DNA from: CAVWSM01 sp963798505
GTDB lineage: Bacteria; Actinomycetota; Actinomycetes; Jiangellales; Jiangellaceae
Length of the DNA: 64,000 nt
Assembly: GCA_963798505.1 (NCBI GenBank)
Contig: CAWCTX010000016.1
Span: 132,094 to 196,093, forward strand
Direction: 5' to 3'
The position numbers and the translations under genes were made by a program. Positions 42,390-51,561 of this stretch are shown in pieces (within the stretch, counting starts at the first letter, position 1; the number at the start of each line of letters is the position of its first letter). The notes beneath the pieces are model-generated. The model did no database searches. It was not told the DNA's origin and worked only from the letters and a program-made list of their open reading frames with translations.

Positions 42390-43988
42390 ATGCAGCCCGC
42401 GATCATCCTCAGCGACCTCTCATTCGCCTGGCCGGACGGCGCGACCGCCGTCAGTGACCGGGACATCACCATCGGGACCGGCCGCACCGGACTGGTCGGC
42501 GCCAACGGCTCCGGCAAGTCGACCCTGCTGCGCTTGGTGGCCGGCAGCTCGAGCCGACCCGAGGCACGATCTCGGTCGTGGGACGGCTCGGCTACCTGCC
42601 GCAGGACTTCACCCTTGACAGCCGCCGCACCGTCGACGAGGTGCTCGGCATCGCGACCACCCGCCGTGCTCTGCATCGCGATCGAGCGCGGCGAGGTCCA
42701 CGACGACCTATGGGCCGCCGTCGGCGACGACTGGGACATCGAGGAACGCGCCCGGGCCGGCCTGGACCAGCTGGGCCTCGCCCACATCGGCCTGGACCGA
42801 CGGGTCGGCGAGGTGTCCGGCGGTGAGGCGGTCCTGATCGGCCTCACCGCGCAGGTCCTGCAGCGCCCGGACGTGCTGCTGCTCGACGAGCCGACCAACA
42901 ACCTCGACCGTCCCGCGCGGGAACGGCTCTACGGCATGGTGTCCGCCTGGACGGGCCTGCTGGTGGTGGTGAGCCACGACCGTGATCTGCTCGACCTGAT
43001 GGACCAGATCGTCGAGCTGCGGAACGGCGGTGTGCGCACCTTCGGTGGCAACTTCACCGCGTACGAGGAGACGGTGGCTGCCGAGCAGGAAACTGCGACT
43101 CGCCTCGTGCGCGCCGCGGAGTCCGACAGGCGACGTCAGCAGCGCGAGCTCATCGAGGCGCGGGTCAAGCTCGACCGACGCAAGAAGTACGGCCAGAAGA
43201 TGTGGGACAACAAGCGCGAACCCAAGATCGTCATGGGTGCCCGGAAACGCGCCGCCGAGGTCTCCGCGGGCAAGCATCTCAACGGGCAGCTCGACCGGCT
43301 CGCCGAGGCGCAGCAGCGACTGCGTGGTGCTGAGGAGGCGATCCGGGCGGACGCGGTGATCCGCATCGACCTGCCCGGCACGACCGTGCCCGCTGGGCGC
43401 ACTGTCCTCGTGGCGCGCGACGCGGTGCTGCGCAACGGGTTGCCCGTGGAGCTCGCCGTGCGCGGCCCGGAGCGAATCGCGCTGGTCGGCGCCAACGGGT
43501 CGGGCAAGACAACACTGCTGCAGACGATCGTCGGTCTGCTGCCCGGTCAGTCAGGTGCTGTTGACGCCCGAGTGCCAGTCGCATTCCTGCCGCAGCGGCT
43601 CGACATCCTCGACGACGTGGCGTCGGTGGTCGATAACGTACGACGTTTCGCGCCGGGCGCCGGCGACAACGCCGCGCGTGCGCTGCTTGCCCGGTTTCTC
43701 TTTCGCGGAGCCGCCGCGGACCAGATCGTGGGTTCGCTGTCCGGCGGTGAGCGGTTCCGGGCCACACTTGCCGCGCTGCTTCTCGCCGAGCCGCCGCCGC
43801 AACTGCTCCTGCTCGACGAGCCAACCAACAACCTGGACCTGGCCAGCGTCGGACAGCTGGAACAGGCGCTCGAGTCCTATCGTGGCGCGCTCATCGTCGC
43901 AAGCCACGATCTGCGCTTCCTTCGGTCGATCGGAATCACTCGCTGGCTGAAACTGGCCGACGCCGTACACGAGGTGGACCCATGTTGA
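42390..43988 (+). CDS. ABC-F family ATPase (antibiotic resistance / translation factor type), with a compensated frameshift
   Basis: 532 residues, two ABC domains on one chain and no membrane span. First site: Walker A LVGANGSGKSTLLRLVAG, signature VGEVSGGEAVLIGL, Walker B PDVLLLDEPTNNLD. Linker: RRRQQRELIEARVKLDRRKK, rich in Arg/Lys as in ribosome-acting ABC-F proteins. Second site: VGANGSGKTTLLQTIVGLLP, GSLSGGERFRATLAALLLAE, LLLLDEPTNNLD. Between about 42548 and 42668 the continuous frame is wrong: the neighbour reads GRLGYLPQDFTLDSRRTVDE, the expected Q-loop region, so two shifts cancel out. It overlaps the GNAT gene by 7 nt. Ribosome protection is inferred from the family. Confidence 0.92.
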   Translation: MQPAIILSDLSFAWPDGATAVSDRDITIGTGRTGLVGANGSGKSTLLRLVAGSSSRPEARSRSWDGSATCRRTSPLTAAAPSTRCSASRPPAVLCIAIERGEVHDDLWAAVGDDWDIEERARAGLDQLGLAHIGLDRRVGEVSGGEAVLIGLTAQVLQRPDVLLLDEPTNNLDRPARERLYGMVSAWTGLLVVVSHDRDLLDLMDQIVELRNGGVRTFGGNFTAYEETVAAEQETATRLVRAAESDRRRQQRELIEARVKLDRRKKYGQKMWDNKREPKIVMGARKRAAEVSAGKHLNGQLDRLAEAQQRLRGAEEAIRADAVIRIDLPGTTVPAGRTVLVARDAVLRNGLPVELAVRGPERIALVGANGSGKTTLLQTIVGLLPGQSGAVDARVPVAFLPQRLDILDDVASVVDNVRRFAPGAGDNAARALLARFLFRGAAADQIVGSLSGGERFRATLAALLLAEPPPQLLLLDEPTNNLDLASVGQLEQALESYRGALIVASHDLRFLRSIGITRWLKLADAVHEVDPC

Positions 43989-44467
43989 TTCGCGAGGCGA
44001 CAGCGGCCGACTGGCCGAAGATCTGGCCGTTCTTTCGGCAGATCGTGGCGGAAGGCGAGACCTACGCCTTCCCGGAAGACCTGACACTCGAGAGCGCCGA
44101 GCCGTGGTGGATGGAACGGCCACCGGGTTTGACCGTGGTCGCGGTCGAGGATGACGCCGTCCTCGGCTCGGCCAAGATGGGTCCTAACCGGCCGGGACGT
44201 GGCGCGCACATCGCAACCGCGAGCTTCATGGTCAACCCGACGCAGCAGAGCGGCGGCGTCGGTCGTGCGCTCGGGGCGTACGTCGTCGACTGGGCGAAGC
44301 AGGCCGGCTACCACGGTATTCAGTTCAACGCCGTGGTCGAGACCAACGTCCGAGCCGTACGGCTGTGGCAGGCGCTCGGCTTCGAGATCATCGGGACGGT
44401 GCCGGAAACGTTCGACAGCGCACAGCACGGCCGCGTGGGGCTGCATGTGATGTTCAGGCGACTCTGA
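43982..44467 (+). CDS. GNAT-family N-acetyltransferase
   Basis: 161 residues. IREATAADWPKIWPFFRQIV starts the fold. The acetyl-CoA motif A is ATASFMVNPTQQSGGVGRAL with the Q/R-x-x-G-x-G/A loop, followed by the C-terminal strand NVRAVRLWQALGFEIIGTVP. ATG 43982 overlaps the ABC-F stop, so the two may be coexpressed; paired resistance functions are possible but unproven. The acceptor is unknown. Confidence 0.9.
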   Translation: MLIREATAADWPKIWPFFRQIVAEGETYAFPEDLTLESAEPWWMERPPGLTVVAVEDDAVLGSAKMGPNRPGRGAHIATASFMVNPTQQSGGVGRALGAYVVDWAKQAGYHGIQFNAVVETNVRAVRLWQALGFEIIGTVPETFDSAQHGRVGLHVMFRRL

Positions 44468-44539
44468 GTCGCCCGATCAACGTGATCTGGATCACTGCGG
44501 CAGCGGCCGATGGGTGGACGGATCTGACACCGCCACACA

Positions 44540-46138
44540 ATGTTTGCCATTATCTCCCGAATGACCTGGTCGCCCGAGGAGCCGCTCGAGGCTGCGCCGA
44601 CGGCGCAGTCCGATGACGCGCACCCGGCGCCAGCGAGTCGGTTGAGCCAGCGTCGCAATGCTCGTGCACGCCGCCGCAAGCGCCGGCTCAAGATCCTCGC
44701 CATCTCCGTCGCGGCGAGCCTGGTGGTCGTCACCGGGGCGGCGTACGCGGTCCTGCGCTATCTCGAGGGCAACATCACCACCCTCGACGCGTTCGGTCAG
44801 CTCGGTGACGACCGACAGGTCGAGACCGGGTCCAGCGACCCGATCGACATCTTGCTCATGGGCTCGGACACGCGTTCCGGCGACAACGCGGCGCTCGGCG
44901 GAAAGGCCGACGGTGCCCGCTCGGACACGACGATCGTGCTGCACATCGCTGGCGACCGAAAGAGCGCCACCGCGGTGTCCATCCCGCGCGACACCATGGT
45001 CGACATCCCGTCATGCCCGCTCGACAACGGCAAGGAGAGCCGGGCCGGTTTCGGCCAGTTCAACTCCGCCTACTCGACCGGCGGGCCCGCCTGCACGATC
45101 AAGACGGTCGAGTCGATCACCGGGATCACCTTCGAGCACTTCGTCGTCGTCGACTTCGCCGGCTTCGTCGGCATGGTCGACGCGCTCGGCGGCGTCAACA
45201 TCTGCCTGGCAAACCCGCTGAAGGACCGGCTTGCCGCCGTCAACCTTCCGGCCGGCGAGCAGACCGTCAACGGCCAGCAGGCGCTCGGCGTCGTCCGCAG
45301 CCGACACAACAGCCTCGGCGATGGCGGCGACCTCGACCGCATCGACCACCAGCAGCAGTTCCTCGGCGCGATGATCCGCAAGGTGCTCAGCAGCGGGACG
45401 CTGCTCAACCCGGCGCGACTGCTGAGCTTCCTCAACGAGGCCACCAAGTCGGTGACCATGGACCCCGATCTTGCGAGCGTGACCGGGCTGGCCGACCTGG
45501 CCGGGAGCATGAAGGACGTCGCCGGCGGTCAGATCGCCTTCGTCACCGCTCCCACCGGCGCATGGTCGCAAGACGCCAACCGCCTGGTCCTCAAGGAGGA
45601 CGAGGCAGAGCCGATCTGGGCGGCACTGCGTGATGACAAGCCGATGCCAGGCACGCCGGCTGCGGCGGAAGCTGCTGCGGCGGAGGCTGCTGCCGCGGCC
45701 GCCAGCCCCTCCCCGACGACGCCGCCGGCCCCGCCGGTGACGATTGCGCCGTCGAAGGTGAAGGTCCAGGTGCTCAACGGGACGGCGCAGAAGGGTCTGG
45801 CCACGCGGGTCGCCGACGAGCTCGAGGACCAGGGCTTCGTCGTCGTCGGCACAGGCAACGCGGAGCAGACCGCGCAGACCTACGCGCTGCACGGCCCCGA
45901 CAAGGCAGACTCGGTGCGCACTGTCGCGGCCGCTGCCGGCAACGTCCGCACCGAGCTCGACAACGCGCTCGGTGGCACGATCACGCTCGTGCTGGGTGCG
46001 GACTTCCAGTCAGTCGTACGGGTGACGGTGCAATCGGGCACCGGGTCATCGCCGTCCACGTCCGCGACGGCTTCGGCGACACCGAGCATCACGCCCATCA
46101 CGGCCGACGACACCGCCTGCATCGGGGCCGGCGACTAA
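44540..46138 (+). CDS. LytR-CpsA-Psr (LCP) cell-wall ligase with LytR_C domain
   Basis: 532 residues. A basic N-terminus and one membrane span (LKILAISVAASLVVVTGAAY) anchor the extracytoplasmic LCP domain: DPIDILLMGSDTRSGDNAAL, SDTTIVLHIAGDRKSATAVS, the phosphate-binding IPRDTMVDIPSCPL, FVGMVDALGGVNICLANPL, and RSRHNSLGDGGDLDRIDHQQ. An Ala/Pro linker leads to a LytR_C domain (KVKVQVLNGTAQKGLATRVA). LCP enzymes move undecaprenyl-linked polymers onto peptidoglycan or arabinogalactan. Start: ATG 44540 or ATG 44561; no clear Shine-Dalgarno helps to choose. It is convergent with pstS. Confidence 0.93.
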   Translation: MFAIISRMTWSPEEPLEAAPTAQSDDAHPAPASRLSQRRNARARRRKRRLKILAISVAASLVVVTGAAYAVLRYLEGNITTLDAFGQLGDDRQVETGSSDPIDILLMGSDTRSGDNAALGGKADGARSDTTIVLHIAGDRKSATAVSIPRDTMVDIPSCPLDNGKESRAGFGQFNSAYSTGGPACTIKTVESITGITFEHFVVVDFAGFVGMVDALGGVNICLANPLKDRLAAVNLPAGEQTVNGQQALGVVRSRHNSLGDGGDLDRIDHQQQFLGAMIRKVLSSGTLLNPARLLSFLNEATKSVTMDPDLASVTGLADLAGSMKDVAGGQIAFVTAPTGAWSQDANRLVLKEDEAEPIWAALRDDKPMPGTPAAAEAAAAEAAAAAASPSPTTPPAPPVTIAPSKVKVQVLNGTAQKGLATRVADELEDQGFVVVGTGNAEQTAQTYALHGPDKADSVRTVAAAAGNVRTELDNALGGTITLVLGADFQSVVRVTVQSGTGSSPSTSATASATPSITPITADDTACIGAGD

Positions 46139-46159
46139 CCCGCTGGTTTGCTGGGGCGC

Positions 46160-47116
46160 TTACCAGTTGCGCAGGATCTCCAAGTCCGCCTCGAGGTCCT
46201 GCTCCTGCTCCGCGTTGAGCGGAACGAAGCCCACCGACTCGGCGATCTCCTGGTGGTTGGCCACGAAGTACTCGACGAACGCCAGCACCTCGGACCGGTC
46301 CATCGCCTCCGCGTTGGGATAGATGAACAGCGGACGCGCGAGCGGGTAGGTTCCGTCCTGCGCGGCCTGCACGGAGGGCGCCACACAGCCCGAGCCGTCG
46401 TCGATGGCGAGCGCCTTGAGAGTGTCCCGGTGCTCCTCGAAGTAGCTGTAGCCGAAGTAGCCCAATCCGCCCTGCTGCGACGCGACACCGGCGACGAGCA
46501 CCTCGTCGTCCTCGCTCGCGGTGTAGTCGGTGCGCGACACGCCCTCCTCGCCGTTGACCTCGGCCGTGAAGTAGTCGAACGTGCCCGACTCGGTGCCTGG
46601 GCCGTACAGCCCGAGCGGCACGGCCGGAAACGTCGGGTCGACCTCCTGCCATGTCTTGGCGGTCGCCCCGAGGGCCCAGATCGTCTTGAGCTGCTCGACG
46701 GTCAGGCAGTTCACCCAGGTGTTCTGCCGGTTGACCACGACACTGAGTGCGTCATTGGCGACGAGGAACTCCTCGTAGGCGATGCCACGGGTAGCGCACT
46801 CGGCATGCTCGACCGGCTTGATGGGACGCGACGCGTCCGAGATGTCGGTCATCCCTGAGCAGAACTGGCTGAAGCCCGCACCCGTGCCGACCGAGTCGAT
46901 CGTGATCTCCACGTCGGGATGCTCAGCGTTGAAGGCGTCGGCAGCGGCCCGACCGAGAGGGGCGACCGTGCTCGAGCCGTCGATGGCGATCACGCCAGCA
47001 AGCGGCTCCTGGCCGGTAGTGGCATCTCCGGCATCGGTCTGGCCTCCTGACGAGCAGGCGGCAAGGCCGAGAGCGAGCACGCCCACGCAGCCGACAAGGG
47101 CACGCGTCTGTCGCAT
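46160..47116 (-). CDS. pstS: Phosphate ABC transporter binding lipoprotein, PstS-like
   Basis: 318 residues. Signal peptide and lipobox LAAC (Cys21), then IAIDGSSTVAPLGRAAADAF, the phosphate-binding loop of PstS, TGAGFSQFCSGMTDISDASR with its Arg and Asp ligands, and GTESGTFDYFTAEVNGEEG. Those three loops form the anion site of family-4 binding proteins. Start: ATG 47116 (MRQTRALVG), preceded by AAAGGA. No pstC, pstA or pstB follows; the next gene on this side is LCP in opposite orientation. The receptor must therefore work with permease genes elsewhere, or act as an orphan. Confidence 0.92.
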   Translation of the reverse strand: MRQTRALVGCVGVLALGLAACSSGGQTDAGDATTGQEPLAGVIAIDGSSTVAPLGRAAADAFNAEHPDVEITIDSVGTGAGFSQFCSGMTDISDASRPIKPVEHAECATRGIAYEEFLVANDALSVVVNRQNTWVNCLTVEQLKTIWALGATAKTWQEVDPTFPAVPLGLYGPGTESGTFDYFTAEVNGEEGVSRTDYTASEDDEVLVAGVASQQGGLGYFGYSYFEEHRDTLKALAIDDGSGCVAPSVQAAQDGTYPLARPLFIYPNAEAMDRSEVLAFVEYFVANHQEIAESVGFVPLNAEQEQDLEADLEILRNW

Positions 47117-47147
47117 CAGTACCAACGGTCCTTTCGCTCATTGCTAC

Positions 47148-47180
47148 GAACAAGCGATGGAACCGCCAGTACGTGAACAA
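47148..47180 (-). promoter_or_regulatory. Possible PHO-box-like direct repeats before pstS
   Basis: On the minus strand GTTCA, GTTCC and GTTCG occur at 15- and 12-nt spacing, 30-65 nt upstream of the pstS start. Actinobacterial PhoP boxes are GTTCACC repeats at 11 nt, so the match is imperfect. Confidence 0.25.
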
Positions 47181-47212
47181 ATGGAAGCTTTGGGCAACGA
47201 AACGGTATCTGA

Positions 47213-47602
47213 TCAACGAGGGGGTACGTCCTCGCCGGCCTCCTCCGCCGCGTCCGCCTCCTCCTTTGTGCGGTGCACCACACCGTCCGCGTGCTCCGGC
47301 GGTCCGTACACCGTGTAGAGCACCAGCGCGTCGGGACCGGTGTTCACGAAGTTGTGCCGGGTGCCGGCGGGCACGACGACCAGGTCGCCCGCAGTGACGG
47401 CCTTGGTCTCACCCCCGACGCGGGCCTCGCCGGTGCCGCTCACGAAGCTCAGGATCTGGTCGACTTCGTGATGCACCTCTTCGCCGATCTCGCCCTCCGG
47501 CGGGATCGTCATGATGACGAGCTGGGTGTGCTGCCCGGTCCACAGCACCCGCCGAAAGTCGTCGTGCTGCTCGGCCACGGTCTCGATCCTGTAATACTCC
47601 AT
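47213..47602 (-). CDS. Cupin-domain protein
   Basis: 129 residues, a single double-stranded beta-helix. Motif 1: PPEGEIGEEVHHEVDQILSF, with two His and a Glu ligand. Motif 2: AGDLVVVPAGTRHNFVNTGP, with the final metal His. MEYYRIETV begins the protein at ATG 47602; the upstream in-frame region is not coding-like. It may be an isomerase, dioxygenase or metal-dependent binding protein; nothing nearby decides. It lies between pstS and the EEP phosphatase gene, all on the minus strand. Confidence 0.88.
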   Translation of the reverse strand: MEYYRIETVAEQHDDFRRVLWTGQHTQLVIMTIPPEGEIGEEVHHEVDQILSFVSGTGEARVGGETKAVTAGDLVVVPAGTRHNFVNTGPDALVLYTVYGPPEHADGVVHRTKEEADAAEEAGEDVPPR

Positions 47603-47639
47603 GCGGTCATGCTGCCCACCTGACGGCCAGACGGCAACC

Positions 47640-48639
47640 TCAGCCGTCGGAGTCGGTGGCCTGCAGCTCGGCGACCACGGCGCAGTGGTCGGTGCTCGCA
47701 TCACCGCAGTAGGTGTTCAGCCCGACGACGGCAATCGCGTCGTCGTCGACCAGAACGCGGTCGATGCGAAGCACCGGCGGCGCCTGCGGGATCGGCCGCC
47801 ATGTCGCTCCCACTCCGCCACCCGCGATGTCGAACGCGTCAGCCAGCCGGTCATCGAGGCACCGTGACCCGGTCTCCCGTTCGGTCACGTTGAGGTCGCC
47901 GGCCAGGACGATCGGCTGGGGTTCGTCGGCATAGTCGTCGACGATGTCGCACAACGCGTCCAGCTGCGCATCGCGGCGCAGGCCGTAGCGGCCAAGGCCC
48001 TGAGCCAACGCGTTGGTTGGGTGCGCGCCGATGACGCGTACGGGGCCCGCCGGCGTCACCACGGACATCGCGGCGACGCGCGGGAAGTCCCAAGCAGGGT
48101 CATCGGCCGGCCGGTCGGTCTCGAGGACGGGAAACCGGCTCAGCAGCGCAAGGTTGGGCGGAGCGCCGTCAGCGGTGCTGAGCAGACGGTGCTGGAAAAC
48201 ATCGGCCAGCTGCTGCTGACGCAGCGAAGTCGAGATCGCCTGTCTCGGTGAGTATCACGATGTCCGGCGAGAGGGCGGCAAGAGAGCCCTCGACCTCGGC
48301 CAGCGTGGCGCCCTCGACGTTCCAGATGAGCAGCGTCCAAGCCTCGTCCCTGCGGTCGGCTCCGCCGGAACCGCCGAGCGAGAGGACGACGGCGGCGGCC
48401 AACAACGCGAACGCGACACCAAAGTTGCGGAGGCGGGCCCAGCGTCGCGCACGGACGACTCCAATCGCCGCGATGACCCCGGCCAGTGCCAGCACGTACG
48501 GAGCAAGCGCCTGCAACAGCTGTCCGTACCGCGGCATCGGCACCACCAACGAGATCGCTGCTGCCGCACCAAGGACGAGGGCCACGATCAAGCTGCCCAC
48601 CCCGCCGGAGGACCGCTCCGGTTCGTCGATGTCACTCAG
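47640..48639 (-). CDS. Membrane-anchored endonuclease/exonuclease/phosphatase (EEP) family protein (frameshifted)
   Basis: About 332 residues. Three N-terminal spans (SLIVALVLGAAAAISLVVPM; LQALAPYVLALAGVIAAIGV; VAFALLAAAVVLSLGG) precede an EEP domain: LLIWNVEGATLAEVEGSLAA, PDIVILTET (metal Glu), then after a shift near 48228 PNLALLSRFPVLETD, PIVLAGDLNVTERETGSRCL (Asn of the GDxN motif), IDRVLVDD and TDHCAVVAEL (catalytic Asp-His). The start is uncertain: CTG 48639 lies 7 nt after AAGGAG, and no ATG or GTG is in frame nearby. The active site faces outside if the spans are as predicted. The substrate is unknown. Confidence 0.82.
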
Positions 48640-48768
48640 CGGCGGACTCCTTGTCGAGGCGAGGAGGCACCACCGTACGCGTTGCGTTTGACACATGGGC
48701 GCGCCGCGCGCGATGTTGATCACATCCGGGGGCTGCACGGCCCTGTTGCCTGACCAAAGAAGGTCGCC

Positions 48769-50019
48769 ATGCGTCGCGGCATCGGCATCGTCCTTGCATT
48801 CGTTGGAATCCTTCTCCTCGCGGGAGCCGCCATCCTGCGCTGGGTCATCGCCCCCAACGCGATCAAGGTGCCCCTCGAGGAGGACGGCGAGCCCTACACA
48901 GTCACCAGCGTGGCGACGGGCACCGGCACCGTGCTCAACCAGACGACCGGGCAGAGCCAGAGCGGGCTGGCGCTGCGGTCCGAGCGCGTCATCACCACAG
49001 ACGTCGAAGCCAGCACCGATGACATCGCCGTCTGGGACGTCGAGGTCAGCACGCAAATCGAGCTCACCGGCACTGAGATCAGCTCGACCACCGACCGGGT
49101 CGCGTTCGACCGCGAAACCTCCGAGGCGGTGTCGGGGTTCGACGAGGCGGTCGACGGCGACCGCGACGCGTCGCACGAGGGGACGATCAGTTACAAGTTC
49201 CCGTTCGACACACAACAGGAGACCTACTCCTACTTCGACACGACGACGCAGCGCGGCTGGGACGCCGAGTTCCAGGGCACCGAGGAAGTCGCCGGCCTGG
49301 AGACCTATCACTTCACTCAGGTCGTCGAGCCGACAGTGATCGGCGAGGTCGAGGTGCCCGGCGCGCTGCTGCGCCAGCCGGTGCCGTCGGTGACACTTGA
49401 CCGCGTCTACAACACGACCCGTCAGTTCTATGTCGAGCCGGAGACCGGCACGATCATCCGCGGGTCGGAGGAGACCCAGCAGGTGCTGCGTTTTGAAGCT
49501 GCCGGGGTGGAGATTCCGGCCATCAACGCCGAGCTCGAGTTCGACGAGGAGACGGTCGCCGCACGCGCCGACGACGCGAGCGACGCGAAGGACCGCATCG
49601 GCCAGGTGCGCGACACGTGGCCGCTCATCGCCGCCATCGGTGGCGCCGGGCTGCTGTTGCTCGGCGTGCTGCTCGCTCGCCGCGGTCGTACGCCTGCTGA
49701 CGGCGAAGGTGCGCCGGTCGAGGGTGCGGGGACTGCAGCGGCCGGCGCAGCGGCGGCGGGAGGCGCAGCGACCGCGGTCACGACAGAGGAGGCGCCACTT
49801 CTGACCGAGGAACCGCCACCTCTGCCCGAGGAAGCTGCTGCCGTGACGGAAGAGCTGCCGGATCTGTCCGACGAAGCTTCAGCGGTGACCGAGGAGCTCC
49901 CCACCACCCCGGATGAGGTCTCCGCCGCCGTGGATGAGGTGACCCCGCCCTCCGCCGAACCGCCGATCGGCGAGCCCCCCAGCTCACCGGACGAGTCCAC
50001 CAACCAGCCACCGCGCTAA
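48769..50019 (+). CDS. DUF3068 (PorA-family) protein
   Basis: 416 residues. The N-terminal span GIVLAFVGILLLAGAAILRW and a second span near residue 285 (WPLIAAIGGAGLLLLGVLLA) bracket an extracytoplasmic beta-rich domain with VTSVATGTGTVLNQTTGQSQ and VYNTTRQFYVEPETGTIIRG. This is the DUF3068 pattern, known as PorA-like in actinobacteria. The C-terminal ~110 residues are Ala/Glu/Pro-rich and low-complexity, with repeated EELP/EEAP units. Start: ATG 48769, with AAAGAAGG upstream. True porin activity is not shown for most members. Confidence 0.85.
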   Translation: MRRGIGIVLAFVGILLLAGAAILRWVIAPNAIKVPLEEDGEPYTVTSVATGTGTVLNQTTGQSQSGLALRSERVITTDVEASTDDIAVWDVEVSTQIELTGTEISSTTDRVAFDRETSEAVSGFDEAVDGDRDASHEGTISYKFPFDTQQETYSYFDTTTQRGWDAEFQGTEEVAGLETYHFTQVVEPTVIGEVEVPGALLRQPVPSVTLDRVYNTTRQFYVEPETGTIIRGSEETQQVLRFEAAGVEIPAINAELEFDEETVAARADDASDAKDRIGQVRDTWPLIAAIGGAGLLLLGVLLARRGRTPADGEGAPVEGAGTAAAGAAAAGGAATAVTTEEAPLLTEEPPPLPEEAAAVTEELPDLSDEASAVTEELPTTPDEVSAAVDEVTPPSAEPPIGEPPSSPDESTNQPPR

Positions 50020-50024
50020 GGAGC

Positions 50025-50468
50025 TCAGTCCTCGGCAGCGACAACGCTGAAGATCTCGCGCAGCTGGGCGACCTGCTTCGCGTCAAGCCGGTCGAACAGC
50101 GCGCGACGGACCGCCTCGACGTGCCCGGGAGCGGTCGCCACCACGACGTCCCAGCCGCCGTCCGTCAGGCAGGCAACCGTCGAGCGGCGGTTGGCCGGGT
50201 CACGCTGGCGGCTGACCCAGCCGGCCTCCTCGAGCCGGGCCACCGCGTGGGACAGCCGACTCGGTGACGCCCCGACGATGCGGGCGAGCTCACCCATCGT
50301 GAGCCGTCGCTCGGGCGCCTCGGAGAGCATGGCGAGGATGAGGTAGTAGGCGAGCGGCATGCCGGCGTCGCGCTGCATCTGGCGTTCCAGCTCTTCGCTC
50401 AGCACCCGCGTGCCGGTCAGGTAGGTGCGCCAGGTCTGCTGTTCGTCGTCGGTGAGCCAGCGGGTCAC
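50025..50468 (-). CDS. MarR-family transcriptional regulator
   Basis: 147 residues: LSEELERQMQRDAGMPLAYY, EAPERRLTMGELARIVGASP, SRLSHAVARLEEAGWVSRQR with the wing DPANRRSTVACLTDGG. This is the SlyA/MarR winged helix in full. Start: GTG 50468. It is divergent from the dioxygenase gene with 58 nt between them, so it probably controls it in response to a phenolic ligand (inference from family habit). It ends 5 nt from the convergent DUF3068 stop. Confidence 0.92.
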   Translation of the reverse strand: MTRWLTDDEQQTWRTYLTGTRVLSEELERQMQRDAGMPLAYYLILAMLSEAPERRLTMGELARIVGASPSRLSHAVARLEEAGWVSRQRDPANRRSTVACLTDGGWDVVVATAPGHVEAVRRALFDRLDAKQVAQLREIFSVVAAED

Positions 50469-50526
50469 GCGCCTAGCGTACGGTGATCATTGAACGCTCA
50501 AGCCGTTTTCCGTCGGGAGGGCCGCC

Positions 50527-51318
50527 ATGGCGCACAGCGCGGAGCGGATGCCCGCCGTCTATCTCAGCCACGGCGCACCGCTGCTCGCCGACGACCCGAT
50601 CTGGCCCGATGAGCTTGCCCGCTGGTCCGCCGCGCTACCCCGGCCCACGGCGATCCTTGTCGTCTCCGCCCACTGGGAGGAGGCGCCACTCGCCCTTGGC
50701 GCGACGACCACCGTGCCCCTGACGTACGACTTCTGGGGCTTCCCACAGCGCTACTACGAGGTGACCTACCCGGCCCCTGGCGCGCCGGAGCTCGCCGAAC
50801 GGGTTCGGGCGCTACTCAGTACGGCGGGTCGACCCGTCCACGACTCGCCCGGCCGCGGGCTCGACCACGGCGCCTACGTGCCGCTCGTCGAGATGTACCC
50901 GGCCGCAGACGTGCCCGTACTCCAGATTTCGATGCCGACCCTCGACCCGCAGGGCCTATTCGACATCGGCCGGCGGCTGGCGCCGCTGCGCGACGAGGGG
51001 GTACTCGTCATGGGCAGCGGATTCACCACGCACAACCTGCGCGCGATGAACTGGGCGGACGGCCCGCAAGGCCCGGCTCCCGGGTGGTCGATCGAGTTCG
51101 ATGACTGGGCCTCGCGCGCCGTCGAGGAGCGTGACCTCGACGCGCTCATCGACTTCCGGCACCGGGCACCGGCCGCGTGGCTCGCGCACCCACGCACGGA
51201 GCACTTCGCGCCCCTGTTCGTGACGCTCGGCGCCAGTTTCGACGACCTCGCGGCCGACAGATCCGCGATCGAGGGCTACTGGTACGGGCTGTCGAAGCGC
51301 TCATTCCAGTTCGACTGA
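50527..51318 (+). CDS. DODA-type (LigB-fold) extradiol dioxygenase
   Basis: 263 residues, YgiD/4,5-DOPA-dioxygenase group. Metal ligands and acid/base His are visible in AVYLSHGAPLLADDP, LVVSAHWEEAPLALG, SPGRGLDHGAYVPLVEMYPA and MGSGFTTHNLRAM. The C-terminal EGYWYGLSKRSFQFD is typical. It cleaves catechol rings, or is a Zn-dependent relative. Start: ATG 50527 behind GGGAGGG. The MarR gene is divergent. The substrate is not evident. Confidence 0.93.
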   Translation: MAHSAERMPAVYLSHGAPLLADDPIWPDELARWSAALPRPTAILVVSAHWEEAPLALGATTTVPLTYDFWGFPQRYYEVTYPAPGAPELAERVRALLSTAGRPVHDSPGRGLDHGAYVPLVEMYPAADVPVLQISMPTLDPQGLFDIGRRLAPLRDEGVLVMGSGFTTHNLRAMNWADGPQGPAPGWSIEFDDWASRAVEERDLDALIDFRHRAPAAWLAHPRTEHFAPLFVTLGASFDDLAADRSAIEGYWYGLSKRSFQFD

Positions 51319-51337
51319 CCCGGCGCCGACAACCCGT

Positions 51338-51449
51338 GTTGATCATGGCCGAGATGTGGTCAAATCGCGCGAATGATCACGCCTTCGCCATGATCAACGC
51401 GTTCCGGGGGGCGGTTCCGGTGAGGGGCCTTAGACGCGGAAACCCCTCA
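51338..51449. repeat. Long inverted repeat plus a second hairpin between ygiD-like gene and the small-peptide gene
   Basis: GTTGATCATGGC (51338-51349) and GCCATGATCAAC (51387-51398) are perfect arms. Inside them GTGGTCA (51356) can pair with TGATCAC (51374) with one G-T pair. A separate hairpin follows: TGAGGGG (51421-51427) with CCCCTCA (51443-51449). The 12-nt GGGGCCTTAGAC occurs twice, at about 51424 and 51457. The first hairpin may terminate the dioxygenase gene. The second part lies in the leader of the 59-residue peptide. I see nothing else in 51319-51561. Confidence 0.5.
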
Positions 51450-51561
51450 TGGCGGGGGGCCTTAGACCGCTGGTGGCCGAGCCGGCCGGAAAGTGCGGTG
51501 TATCTCCCGATGCCCGACCCCCCTCCTTACGACGACCGTTGGGGGTGTCGAAGGAGGAGTC

